A DNA stretch of 64,000 nt from Ectocarpus siliculosus. Taxonomy: Eukaryota > Sar > Phaeophyceae > Ectocarpales > Ectocarpaceae. The stretch lies in contig FN649740.1 in NCBI GenBank assembly GCA_000310025.1, forward strand, positions 962,336 through 1,026,335. Reading direction: 5' to 3'. The translations under genes were made by a program, and so were the position numbers. Below are positions 1 to 10,072 of this stretch, piece after piece (position 1 is the stretch's first letter; each line of letters opens with the position of its first letter). The notes under the pieces were generated by a model. That model made no database searches and had not been told where the DNA came from. It was given only the letters and a program-made list of their open reading frames with translations.

Positions 1-194
1 CGAAGTACTCCCACAATGCTCGATATCACCCTTACCGTGAGTGACCGTCTTCTGCACTGCCACGATAGTCACCCCCACGTGTTTTCGTGATGGAGACAGA
101 AATGATGGAGGCGATTGATGAAAGCGATGCCGTGTCCAGATCATCATGTTTTGGTGTTTTGCGAAACACCCTACCCCACACCAACCCCCCCGTC

Positions 195-412
195 GAAGTG
201 GGCTGAAAAGGCGAGGAGTGGCATCAATGAGATAGATAGGATAGGGAACAATTTTGAGGCACCTTTGGCAGCAGTAGGAAGGAACGATTGGCCATTGGTG
301 ATTGGTCCTCCTGTGGGAACACTGCTCCGTCCTCTCGAGGACGCGTGGTCAATGCCCTAACAACTAAGGCATGCAAAACATGAGTAGTACCCCCCCCCCC
401 CCCCCCACCCCA
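195..412 (+). mobile_element. 3'-terminal fragment of a non-LTR retrotransposon (poly-C family)
   Basis: About 190 bp match, with scattered substitutions, the last part of the reverse-transcriptase ORF at 19,354-21,504. The shared blocks are the 'tttggca..agtaggaaggaacgattggcc' region and the terminal 'ctaaggcatgcaaaacat'. The fragment then runs through 'gagtagtac' into a C tract at about 393-412. It is severely 5'-truncated and non-coding. It lies just upstream of a PUB-domain exon and outside the tandem duplication, whose left edge is at 577. Nothing else was recognised in 1-194. Confidence 0.85.
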
Positions 413-509
413 CCCGCTTGTCGTACACCGAACCAAGATCATGCCCAAATCTTCTTTGTTTCCCTCTGCGCATTGTTCGTCGTGCGCTTCCTTCCGTTAC
501 TTTTCGGCG

Positions 510-1722
510 CAAAGAAGGCAGCCTTGTCGCGGTGGAGGCCGACCTGGCGGAAGTGCAGCGGTGTGTCGCGCTTTCACGCCGGCAGGGGGAAGACTCAACG
601 GTAGGGGTCAAGTATCTGCGAAACGTCCTCAACCACCCAGACGACGTCAAGTACCGCACCCTCAAGATATCCAACAAGTGAGTGAGGTATCATCCCCTTC
701 ATCATGAGTGATCGTGAGCGTGAGACGGGGAAAGACAATAATCGAGAACAATATTAGCTGACGTTCGTGCACAATCTTTGTCACGCGCTTTTGTCTTCGT
801 CGAGCGTGCGTGTACGTGCCCGCAAATCACTACTGTTGCCCAGTCATCATCGTTTACTGGACTTCCGCGACATTGTCCCTTGCCTTTAGATTGTTTCCGT
901 CGCACGCTGCAGATAGATCGGTAGCGCCACCACGAAACTGGAAAAAATAGTTGTTGGTGTTTGCCCTGTGTTCTCAACTTCTCTGTGAGATTCTAACGAC
1001 CATGCTATGCTTTGGGCTCAGCGTCGATTCCTACACCGAGTAGATCAGTTAGTGCTAAAGTCGTCATACGTCTCAAGAACGAGGCCCCGATGTTCGCACT
1101 ACCAGGTGAAATTTTTGGAAGTCTTCATCAAGTAAAGCGATTTAAAAAACCATGCTGAAGCTCTTCCACTACGTCGAATCAAACGACCTTTCTTTGTGGT
1201 GTTCTGTGGTGGCACTACCGTAACCCTGCTGATCGTTGCGTTAAATGCAGGAGCTTCTACAATTGCGTTGAATCAAACGACCTTTGTGATGTTCTGTGGT
1301 GGCACTACCGTAACCCTGCTGATCGTTGCGTTCAATGCAGGAGCTTCTACAATTACGTTGAATCGAACGACGTTTGTAGTGTTCTGTGACGGCGCTACCA
1401 CCGTGACCGTACTGATCGTTGCGTTCCACGCAGGAATTCTACCAAATGCGGCATCGCCTTCCAACACAACCACAAGAAGTGTGCTAAACAGATCGATTAC
1501 GAAGGGGTCATTGTTCTGAAGCACGCATGCCGCATGCATGCATGAATGTAATGCACACGATTGACGCCTAGGAAATTCTACACGGAGGTCTGGCTGAACA
1601 GCGGCATGAGAGGACTTTTTCTGGCTCTCGGCTTCAGGAAGCGGAGCGGAGGAATCGTCGGACTGGACCCCCTCGCTCCGAACACGCTCGATTGCGTGGC
1701 AGTCGCTCTACAGGCGAGATGA
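510..1722 (+). CDS. PUB-domain protein, 3'-terminal two exons (gene starts outside window)
   Basis: Two exons encode a PUB (PNGase/UBA or UBX) domain, a helical fold that in other eukaryotes binds the C-terminal tail of the p97/Cdc48 AAA ATPase. The first visible exon (about 510/528-680) ends with the typical 'VLNHPDDVKYRTLKISNK' and a GTGAGT donor that splits the Lys codon. The second (1,572-1,722) starts after an AG acceptor in matching phase, continues 'KFYTEVWLNSGMRGLFLALG' and stops at TGA 1,720-1,722. The N-P-D-x-x-K-Y-R block and the later L-x-x-x-G-F are PUB family hallmarks. The acceptor of the first exon is not certain; 'gcgcaaag' and 'gaaggcag' both follow a pyrimidine tract. Upstream exons are off the window, so any partner domain (UBX, PNGase, thioredoxin) is unknown. 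The 891-bp intron carries a minisatellite. Confidence 0.75.
1176..1446. repeat. 90-bp minisatellite, three units, inside the PUB-gene intron
   Basis: Three imperfect head-to-tail units, each beginning 'gaatc(a/g)aacgac' and containing 'ttctgtgg(t/c)ggc' and 'gatcgttgcgtt', repeat every 90 bp. Because 90 is a multiple of three, the array stays open in one frame on both strands. It sits between two PUB exons, so it is probably not translated. The third unit is the most diverged. The duplicate array at 13,708-13,880 has only two units. Confidence 0.85.
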
Positions 1723-4700
1723 CACTCACTCACACAGAATGTGTGAATAGCGGTGATTTGTTGTGTCGTCTCAGAGAAAATCCCTTTTGTTCCCTTGACA
1801 GCACGGAAGAAGTATTAGGTGAGGTCAACACGGCTTCCATTAGAAGGGTGAGACGGCGCCAACAAACTCTTTCAATCATCTTGTGGAGTCAAATATTCGA
1901 CTGCCGCTGCCAACAAGCGCGAGGAGAAACCTGTATTTGAACCCGATAGCTGCCTGTAATCCCGGACAATCGGAGACTTATTGTTCTGTCGTGAGTGCCG
2001 CACATGCCTGGTTGTTGCACCAGCACAACAGGTCACCTCGAAGAAACAGTACATTTATTGGTGGGGTTTTGAGACTGCTTGCTCTCCTTGACGATTGTTT
2101 AAATTTCCGGCAGATTGGATGCATGTATGTATACAAGTATTGTTATGGTTCAACAGTGGCCATCCTACTTAGAACACCTTAGTCCAGACTACCGGTACGT
2201 GTTAAGGTATTTGATCACGCGTTAAAATCTTTCATCATGTCGTCAGCACTACAGTACTTCAATGTATTACGCGTGAGGCTCTTCTTGTCTCCGTGTACAC
2301 TATTGACGACGGGAATTCTCGCACCACCGACCACTATGGCAACAAGCAGATCTTCTTGTCACGGCGGGTGGACTACGTAGTCACACACATCTACACAGTC
2401 GAGATCTACAGTGTGTAAGCGTACTTTTCTCTACTGAAGTTTGACCAATCATGCAGTGCGCAGCTATGCCGTCAAGGTTTAACAGCACGAAATGTTCCGA
2501 CTTGACGGCAACCACAGGGGCTGGAAGCGGCTTAGGGCGCAAGCCTCGCCACAACATGACGATAAACACGACAACGACGACGACGACAACAGGATCACTG
2601 CCTCCCCTGCAAGTGCTCCAACGGCGCTATCACGGCCTGGACCCCCCCCATCGATCCCCAGGGTTGATGGATTCACCCCATGGTCCTCATTCTACAACAA
2701 AACTATGATGTGTTGACGTGTATTTGTTTCCCTTTCGACCCAGCCAATAGAAACATGGTCCTGTTATGTAAACCAACCCGAGACGAATCGGTGTCAAACC
2801 AGTATTTTCGCCAAAGTGGTACATAAGCATCCTTCTTTCGACCCTCCCCCGCCACTCCGCAAGGAAGGTTCACCTCAATAGATTGTTGGTGCGACAATGC
2901 ACTATCCATGCAATCGTGGTTCAAACAGAAGCTCTGAGTGTGCAGATTAGATGGAAGATTTCAAGCGTGTTCGCTCTGCCGCCGGCCCTGTGCGTAGCTC
3001 CCACGCCTGGCAGGCGGGTCGGACACATTTGCGTGGCTGGCGTAGTGCCTTGATTTGTCTTCGGAGAATCGGTAGCTTCGGGCGGCGGAGCGAGGTCCGA
3101 AGCGACTGCATCCATTTCGATTTTGCAATGCCTGGATTCATAGAACACAAGTCGTGTACTTGCACGTTGGCGCGAGGGTGCCTAGAAAAAACAAAGAACG
3201 AGGTGATAGTGACTTCAAAGACGATGGCGCTCCTTGCCTTGGTGTTGTCTGCGAAGCACAATGACCAGTAGACCACTAGTCAACGCTGACTGGTAGTCTA
3301 GTGGTCATCGTGCTTCTTAACACGTTGGGTTGTGCGTCTGGCACCGTGGTTGTACGCGCAGTTCTAGGTGGCGGCAGGTACCCGGACCAGCCTCTGCCTG
3401 CACAGAGATGCACAGAGAGAGAGAGCTGTTGTTGCCCGTACGTTTTGTGTTGCGGGCATATCCTGGTTCAAGGTGCACCTCTGATTGGTTTGAACAAGGT
3501 GGAAAGTCATCGTATGAAGTATTTGTATTTCCCGTGCCCACCTCTCAGGTCTCAGCTTGTGGTACGACGTGAGGCAAGAGGGAGCTCACGCCAACATTAA
3601 CGGGTAGGCGTCTTTGGTCATTCTTCGAATTCACCACAGGCGTTGCATCAATCCCCCCTTGTCTATGATGGCAAGCGATCTAGGCAGTGCCGACTTAGGG
3701 AAAATATCATTTCTGTATTTTGCCATTGTGTCCGTGAGACGTCAAACTCTCGACACACTTGTCATCCCCCCAGGGCACTTGCCTGATGCTGAAGTGCCCG
3801 GATCATCACAACGGGTGCGGTGCAACAAGTAAACAAAGCCAACGACACGTCTCTCGCTCCCGCGTCAAAGAGCGAAACGTAAACATCCTCGCGACAAGCA
3901 AGGTAACACTTGTGCAACAGCCTGCAGGTGTAGAGAACGCAAGTCAAACTAGTACCCCGGGAGATTTCCTACTTAAAAAACACACCAAATCGACTTTCAA
4001 CGTACACTACCACTGGACATGAAAGAGGCACGCTCTGTCAAAAAGACACCTCGACATCAACGCAGAATCACGAAGCCCACTTCGACAGACGATGTGTACC
4101 TGACGGTTCTCACAACTTCGGGCCATCAAATGACGACAACCAAGCGAAAAGTACCCTACACACGAGTCGGCAGCAAGCGATCTAAAGTGCACGATGACAC
4201 CACTGCTTGTGTTCGACCTGCCCATGGAACGAGAGATAGATTACAACGAATTCGAACAACAAGAGAGTGCACAAAGACAAGGGGAAAAATCATACGAGAC
4301 AAAAGACACGAGAGGGGGTGGAAGGGGAACTCAAGCGAGGAACAGTTTAATCCACCGCCCCCCCATGTTCCTCCGCCACCGCACGCACGCGTGCATCGCA
4401 TGATGCACGTGTTGCAAACACAAGCACAAAATCCAACAAGCAATCGACACTTCCTCCAGCGCACCGTTTACGATGGCAGCAACGCCCTACACTCGATGAA
4501 ACAAGATAGTTCATGCATCCACTACTACTGCTGCAAGCCAGCGTGCCCATTTTCGCAGACATTGTTGCTTGGGTGCTTCACCTCCTCATCCACATTTCCC
4601 CACGAACACGTTCAACGTATTCCAATACTCGTGACAACACAATAATTCTCCGAAGAACCAATTGGTAAATCCCGCCCCGCCACGGTCTAAAAGAACAGAC

Positions 4701-5108
4701 AACGGACCGTTCTACACTCACTCCGTCGTACGCTCGTACGACTCATCGAACGATCGATACGAAAAAAAACGCGAGAGAGTTCGGGGTCGACAACCAACGA
4801 ACGACAATAAAACCCTTGCCCTTGCAGAAAACACGCGGATACAGTGGTATGTACTGCTGTTCGCTTAGGAAACCGACAGGAGATGCAGCCTCAATCTCCA
4901 TCAGGCCTCGCAATGGACTCAGCACGCGCAGTAGCTTCGTCACTAGGATTCAGACACCCAAGTCTCGTTCTCGGAGTGGTTTGGCGGAGACCTAAGACAT
5001 GCGAGCGAGCGACGACGAACCCCACAAGATCAAGGCAGACTAGGGAGTTCGCCCATCCGCTCTCGACTTTTACGACATACCACGCTGCCACACCTAACAG
5101 GGCGTCTC
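1723..5108. other. Intergenic region between the PUB and VOC-GyrI genes (tail to tail)
   Basis: The two flanking genes converge here, so both 3' UTRs must lie in this interval. I see no convincing exon: open frames are short, unspliced and equally open in overlapping frames. Contents are a short CGA/ACA-rich microsatellite near 2,565-2,592 and a 64-bp imperfect palindrome at 3,253-3,316. The region is duplicated at 14,161-17,476. Confidence 0.6.
3253..3316. repeat. 64-bp imperfect palindrome made of inverted tRNA-like 5' halves
   Basis: The stretch from 'gaagcac' (3,253) to 'gtgcttc' (3,316) is self-complementary with a few mismatches and could form a long hairpin. Each arm, read outward from the centre, gives 'GACTggTAGTCTAGTGGTCA', which resembles a tRNA D-arm and A box. 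A related perfect palindrome occurs at 6,062-6,101. Confidence 0.75.
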
Positions 5109-5660
5109 TCAAGCCTTGGGGGTGCCCTTGGCCACGATCGGGATGCAGACCTTGGTCTTGAGCTTCTCGGGCGGGGTGTCCTTCGGGTCGTTCTCGTACA
5201 GCTCGAACACGGGCATGCGCGACTCGTAACCCTTAGCCTCAACCCACTCGAAGGTCGCCTCGTAGCACTTCTTGAGCTCGTCGTACGGCCCCGTGTGCAG
5301 CGTCGTCACGCACTTGCAGCCGCCGGCGGTCCTCACGCCGAGGCCGTTGTCGTCTCCGTTTACGTCCTTCATCAAAGCAGAGGCGCCGCCGCCGGCCACC
5401 GAGGGTCCGCAGGTGAACTTGGTGGTCCCGCCGGGGGAAGGGTCCCAGGTGTAGTAGGCGGAAGCGGGGGGGGCGGCCATGGCGAGCCCGGCAGCGGCGG
5501 CTCCCGCGAAGGCGGCGGGGAGCGTCTTCTTGGTCTCTTCGCTGATGGCGGGGGTGTTCGCGGCACTTGTGGACATCTGCGGGGGGGTAAGGGGGGGTCA
5601 ATTATTATTAGGACGGCACGAAGAAAAAACACGAGCAACGGAGGTAGATGAGGATAACAG

Positions 5661-5693
<33 letters not shown>

Positions 5694-8600
5694 TGACAAC
5701 GACACGGAAATGACAACAGGGACATGGACGTTAGGCTCTTTCTCACCGCTCCGTAACAGTACACGGTAGGCATGTCCTCAACCACCCAGGTGTAGCGCCA
5801 GTCGTACTTGGCGCCCATCTCCATGTCCTTGGCCATGTCTTCCTTGGAAGGAGCAGGCCCCTCCTGTACCTCGCACAAGCCCCACGGTTGGCCGAAGGGG
5901 TCTTTGCACCGACCCCATACTGAACGTTGACATCAAAACATGAGACCAAAACGCGGTATAACAAGGGCGTTGCATGTGATGATGGGCATGCACCCGGGTG
6001 GAGCGCTGAAGAACGTGATGTTTCGGGTGAAGAACAGGTGAGGCCTATAGAAGCCGAAATCAAACCATTAGACTAGTCAGCGCTGACTAGTCTAATGGTT
6101 TGCGTTTGGCTTCTAAAGAAGTTAGTTAGTCGTGGGTTCGAGACCCAGGCTGGCACTTTGGAGTGTTCTTTTCCCTGAGACCCTGGATACTCTTGTCCAG
6201 AGTATGGGTGACGGAAGGACTCGTGGACCCTGGAACATTCTGCAGGATGTGGGTGGCGAGTGATATGAAGCGAAATAAAGATTGGACGGATAGTAGGGCT
6301 GGCAAGGGGAGTCACCCTCCTCGGAAGTGAAAGTGACGGGGCTCACGAACCCCACGACTAACTTTTATAGAAGCCGAAATCAAACCATTAGACTAGTCAG
6401 CGCTGACTAGTCTAATGGTTTATTTCGGCTTCTATAGGCCTGACCGTTTGGCAGTGGGTGTGGGCTTTGGCATGCGGGGCGGGGGTGGTTCCCGTACAAT
6501 TATTCTAAATAGCGGTTTTCCTTTTTTGGTGTGTATTACGGACGTCGTTGAGAGGACGTAAGTGTAGGAATAGTGGGCAATCGCCTTAAATTGGGGTATC
6601 TTCTTTGATTTCCCTACTGGCAGACGAACGTATCATGCTCTCCACAGCCGCCTACATGCGCCCATCGCAACAAGAGCAGAAGCAATTACATGCGGTTGAA
6701 ACTGAGAGAATCACAAACGGTTGTTATCTGGACGCATTCACGGTAACAGGGACACACGCACTACTGCAAAACCAAGCGATGCTACTGGAAACGCTGCGAA
6801 GACGTGTCTGCCCCCTCCTGAATCGTCTCGTTCCCACCCACCTTGTCCCCAGAACTGCATCGACACTGGTTGGAGGACCTCCCCGCCGTTGTCCGTGAAG
6901 GACTTGGCCAGGGGAGCCGCTTCGTCCTTCCCGATCTCGTAGGAGATGGTCATCGCGGCTTCCGCGCTGTCTTCGTCGCATTGGTCGGCGACCATGATGA
7001 TGCCGCCGTTGATCTTCATCTGAGCGCACATGATCTGTGGTTGTCGAGGAAATCAATAGCATATGAACGTTGAGAAAGCCGGCCATATGCCACTCTGGCC
7101 GGAACAAACAAATCACAACTTTTCGAAAATTAGGAAGTATAGATGCAGCAGAGCAAAGAGTGGGTGAGTGAGACCATGGCGCAATACCAACACGGTATTG
7201 TCATACAATTGGGCGGTACCAACCCCCCATGGTGACCAGGGGGCGCCTGGAAATTGTCCTGGGGATTTCGACGCCACGTTGGGAACAACAAGAGAGTACG
7301 TCTTTCTCCCTAACTTAGCTGGGTCAAGTCAATTTTTAACGTTTTTTCATCGGATTCATGACTTTCACGTTAACGTCTCATTCTGCAACATTAACAATTC
7401 CCGCAGTGAGTCACCGGCTGGTCGCCTTTGACGAGAACCGTTCATTTCTACCCTCGAAAAGCTCGCACAGGGTAGGGCAACGAAAAAAAAAATCCAACTT
7501 CTATCTGGGCACCTCCTCGGCACACTTCCAGCGGCTGGAATGTCAAATCAGACTAGGGAAAGCTCGGCCTCTACTTCAGTTCCATTCCAAAAAGCCAACG
7601 TTTTGACAGGTTGGACTCAGACAAGAAGATAAAAAAGTAGAAGTATCATTCATTCAGTGGTGTCCAAAATGTGGCTTTCGTAAGACCGGCCAGAGTTGGG
7701 CATTGAAACACCTCCCGCACGGGATTGTCACGGAGGCTGAGGTGCAGACAATCCTGTCGAAGACACGCTTGAGATTTCATACACCAAGAGACGTCCAGGG
7801 AATCACACTACCTGACAAGTCCACGAACCTTGCCGGTGGGGGCCTTGTCAGGGGGGGACACGGCCTCGGCTCCAAGGGCGTCCGTGAGGAAGGTCATGTA
7901 GGCGGGGCAGTCACGGACCAGGATGAAGGGGATGACTTTGCGAGCTAGCTCCTTGGGCACGTCCTCGATGGTGTTGGTGGAGTTTGACACCGACCAGATC
8001 TGACCGAACGGATCCTGGTAAACACCGAACCTTTTCATGGGGGGTAGCGAAGGTGTAAGGAGAAGGAGAGTTACAGATTTGCGCTGATGCTGAGTGCAAC
8101 CTCTCGTGGTTCTTGCTACAAACCAAGGGAATGGTTGAGCACTGTGTCGTCGAACTCATGTTGACGGAGATAACTGATGTGTTTATATCGGGGTACAAGG
8201 GATGACAAAGGATGCCCGTGTGCGGGGCCAGCACTGCCACCGACATTTCAAAAGACCGCCATGGGCCCCAATCATTCACCTCAGGGAGCGGTCGGAAGAT
8301 GCAACAACACCCGCCCGGTTTTTACAACATATCAAACTGGGCCTTCTTCGCTAAAGAGAACAACAGAACCGTGGCACAAAGCCTTTCATCTCTCGAAATT
8401 CATTCTAATGAGAGCATCAGCAACTCACGTGGCGCCCCAGAACTGCTCGGCCATCTTGGTGAGCTCCTTGGCACCGTGCTCCACCAGCTTGGCACCAACG
8501 CCGATCGGGTCGTCGGTGTTGAGGTGCAGGCGGGCGTGAGGGGTGCTGATGGCGCCGGTGTCCATCTTGTTGCCGAGCTCCTCGACGTACAGCGCTACGC

Positions 8601-10072
8601 CGCCGACGTCTATGGCGAGGTGCATGATCTTGCCGTCCTCGTCCGGGAAGCGGAAGTACTCCTGACGAAGGACGGGAGGGCGGGTAGGGGGGGATTGGGA
8701 GCGGCGGCGTGCGGCAGAGGGATCATGTACAGCAGGCGCGCGCAGCAATGTTGGTTTAACGATTTGTATCATTTCGATGCAACTGAAAACGTGCGATGCG
8801 GCCTACTCACCTGCACTGGGAAACCGCGGTGATTGTGTGTATACAGTGCACCTAAGTACGAGGTTCTGCTCGGCCGCGAAAGAGCATCGCCACCGCCATC
8901 TGTCAGGCGCAAATCTATACCGCAGGCCGACTCGATTATTTGTGATTTTCATCGACTGAGATGGCAACTGCCTGTCGATGCAGCAAGTCGGTTGATGTTC
9001 TTTGCATCGGGGAACAAATTTGTTGGCACACGCCAGCCAAAAAGGGGGCGAATAGACAACTTGACCGTCCACTGACAATTGTGAGCCCAAAGCCCACGAA
9101 AACGTACCAAGTGTTTGTGTACGGACGAGCTTTGCAAACCTACCTTGGCTTTGGTGGTTTTTCCCATGAAGTCGACAAACTTGTCCGCGCTCTCGACCAT
9201 GACATTCACGATGATGCCCCTGCGAGTCGGAGGGTGCTGCACAAAAGGTTTTCGTGAGGGGGAGAGAGAGCGAGAGAGACAGACGTACAGACAAGGGATG
9301 ATTGCGCGGGAGGATGTTGTCATTTTCGCGAAGCAATCCAAGTTATCGAATGTCTTGGACAGTAGTAGTCTGTGAGGGGCAGCCGGAGAAACGACACCCA
9401 GGGGAGGGATGAAGAAAAGGAGCGGTCATAAGCTACAGTATGAACCGCCGTGGGAGTATGCTCACGAAGGGGCATGACCGACGAGAGGCGAGGACCGTAG
9501 TTGTGTTCATGTATTCGACTGCGGGTGTGTTCGTGTGTGCGGTGATGGCGGGGTCCAAATATTTTCGCTACACCAACACGCGAAACGAAATCGAGGAGCG
9601 AGGTATGCAATGAGCGTCCGACGTACTGTATTCTGTATGAGTTAGGCCTGGCGCGAGAGACAGCAGTAGGAACGGGGTGGGGGGGTTGGAACTAGCCGGT
9701 AGGAAAAGGGGGAACCACTTCTTCTTGGAGTTTATGGACGACCACTGGCTGTGTGTGAATTGCTCGAGATACAGGTGTACACCAGATTGTCCGGGCAACG
9801 AAACGACGAAACGACGTAACTCGGAGCATGACGCCGTTCATCGAGCTGGCTCTAATGACAGCCGTACACCACATTCCGGAGCGCACAATTTTTCTCTTGT
9901 GTCGGAGCTTAGGATGCTGGTCAAGACTCACCCCCCCCTCAAGCACTCACTAAGGCATAGAAAAGGAAGGAAGTCAAACAGGCATGTCTTGTTTGCACAT
10001 GTAATCGCAAAATCTCACCTTGCGGCCATCAGAAGGGCAAGCCGGTGTGGCGGACTCTGTCATTGCGCTCAT
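5109..10072 (-). CDS. VOC-VOC-GyrI-like fusion protein, copy A (7 exons, ~471 aa)
   Basis: Exons on the minus strand: 10,072-10,019, 9,236-9,144, 8,661-8,429, 8,030-7,829, 7,034-6,842, 5,919-5,747 and 5,576-5,109; phases agree at all six junctions. The start ATG gives 'MSAMTESATPACPSDGRK' before a GTGAGA donor. Residues about 24-142 form one PhnB/glyoxalase-type VOC domain ('VNVMVESADKFVDFMGK', later 'QFWGATFGVYQDPFGQIW'). Residues about 159-275 form a second ('TGK' spliced to 'IMCAQMKINGG', later 'FWGQVWGRCKDPFGQPW'). Residues about 297-466 resemble the GyrI-like/AraC effector-binding domain ('HTGPYDELKKCYEA', 'FELYENDPKDTPPEKLKTK'). VOC domains bind metals or small electrophiles and GyrI-like domains bind small molecules. 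A detoxifying or binding role is inference; the substrate is unknown. One donor is GTTCGT rather than GTRAGT, chosen because it restores the VOC core. No clear targeting peptide is visible. Confidence 0.85.
5661..5703. repeat. CAACGA microsatellite in the last intron of VOC-GyrI copy A
   Basis: About seven CAACGA-type hexamers lie in the intron between exons 6 and 7 of the VOC-GyrI gene. The matching intron of copy B (about 18,041-18,060) keeps only two or three, so the tract has changed length since duplication. Confidence 0.8.
6062..6101. repeat. Perfect 40-bp palindrome
   Basis: From 'aaaccattag' to 'ctaatggttt' the sequence equals its own reverse complement, centred on AGCGCT. Each half is a tRNA-like 5' half (GCTGACTAGTCTAATGGTTT). 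Confidence 0.95.
6367..6437. repeat. ~70-bp near-perfect palindrome
   Basis: The same 40-bp core as at 6,062 recurs at 6,382-6,421. Here it is extended by outer arms 'tatagaagccgaaat' and 'atttcggcttctata', with one unpaired C. It bounds the right part of the unit-1-specific insertion. Confidence 0.9.

Larger units (their letters stand above)
5968..6540. mobile_element. ~570-bp insertion with palindromes and a tRNA-like internal promoter (SINE-like, unit 1 only)
   Basis: Unit 1 has about 570 bp between 'ataacaagggcg' and 'acgtcgttgagag' that are absent at 18,328 in unit 2. Inside are two palindromes (6,062-6,101 and 6,367-6,437). Reading right from the first centre gives an A-box-like TAGTCTAATGG (6,088-6,098) and, at tRNA-like spacing, a B-box GGTTCGAGACC (6,135-6,145). 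That is the layout of a tRNA-derived SINE head. 'agttagtcgtgggttcg' near 6,118 recurs inverted near 6,345-6,365 ('cgaaccccacgactaact'), giving nested inverted repeats. No ORF is evident. It lies in the intron between exons 5 and 6 of VOC-GyrI copy A. Element class and exact ends are inferred. Confidence 0.55.

Noticed and set aside
3280-3345. A tRNA gene to the right of the palindrome centre
   Set aside because: An A-box-like stretch is present, but the expected T-loop reads 'ggttgtgcgtctgg' instead of GGTTCGA and the acceptor stem does not pair. It is a relic at best.
6084-6158. A functional tRNA gene with A and B boxes
   Set aside because: The T-arm is good, but the anticodon arm ('ggcttctaaagaagtt') does not give a seven-base loop and the acceptor ends do not pair. 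A tRNA-derived element is a better reading.
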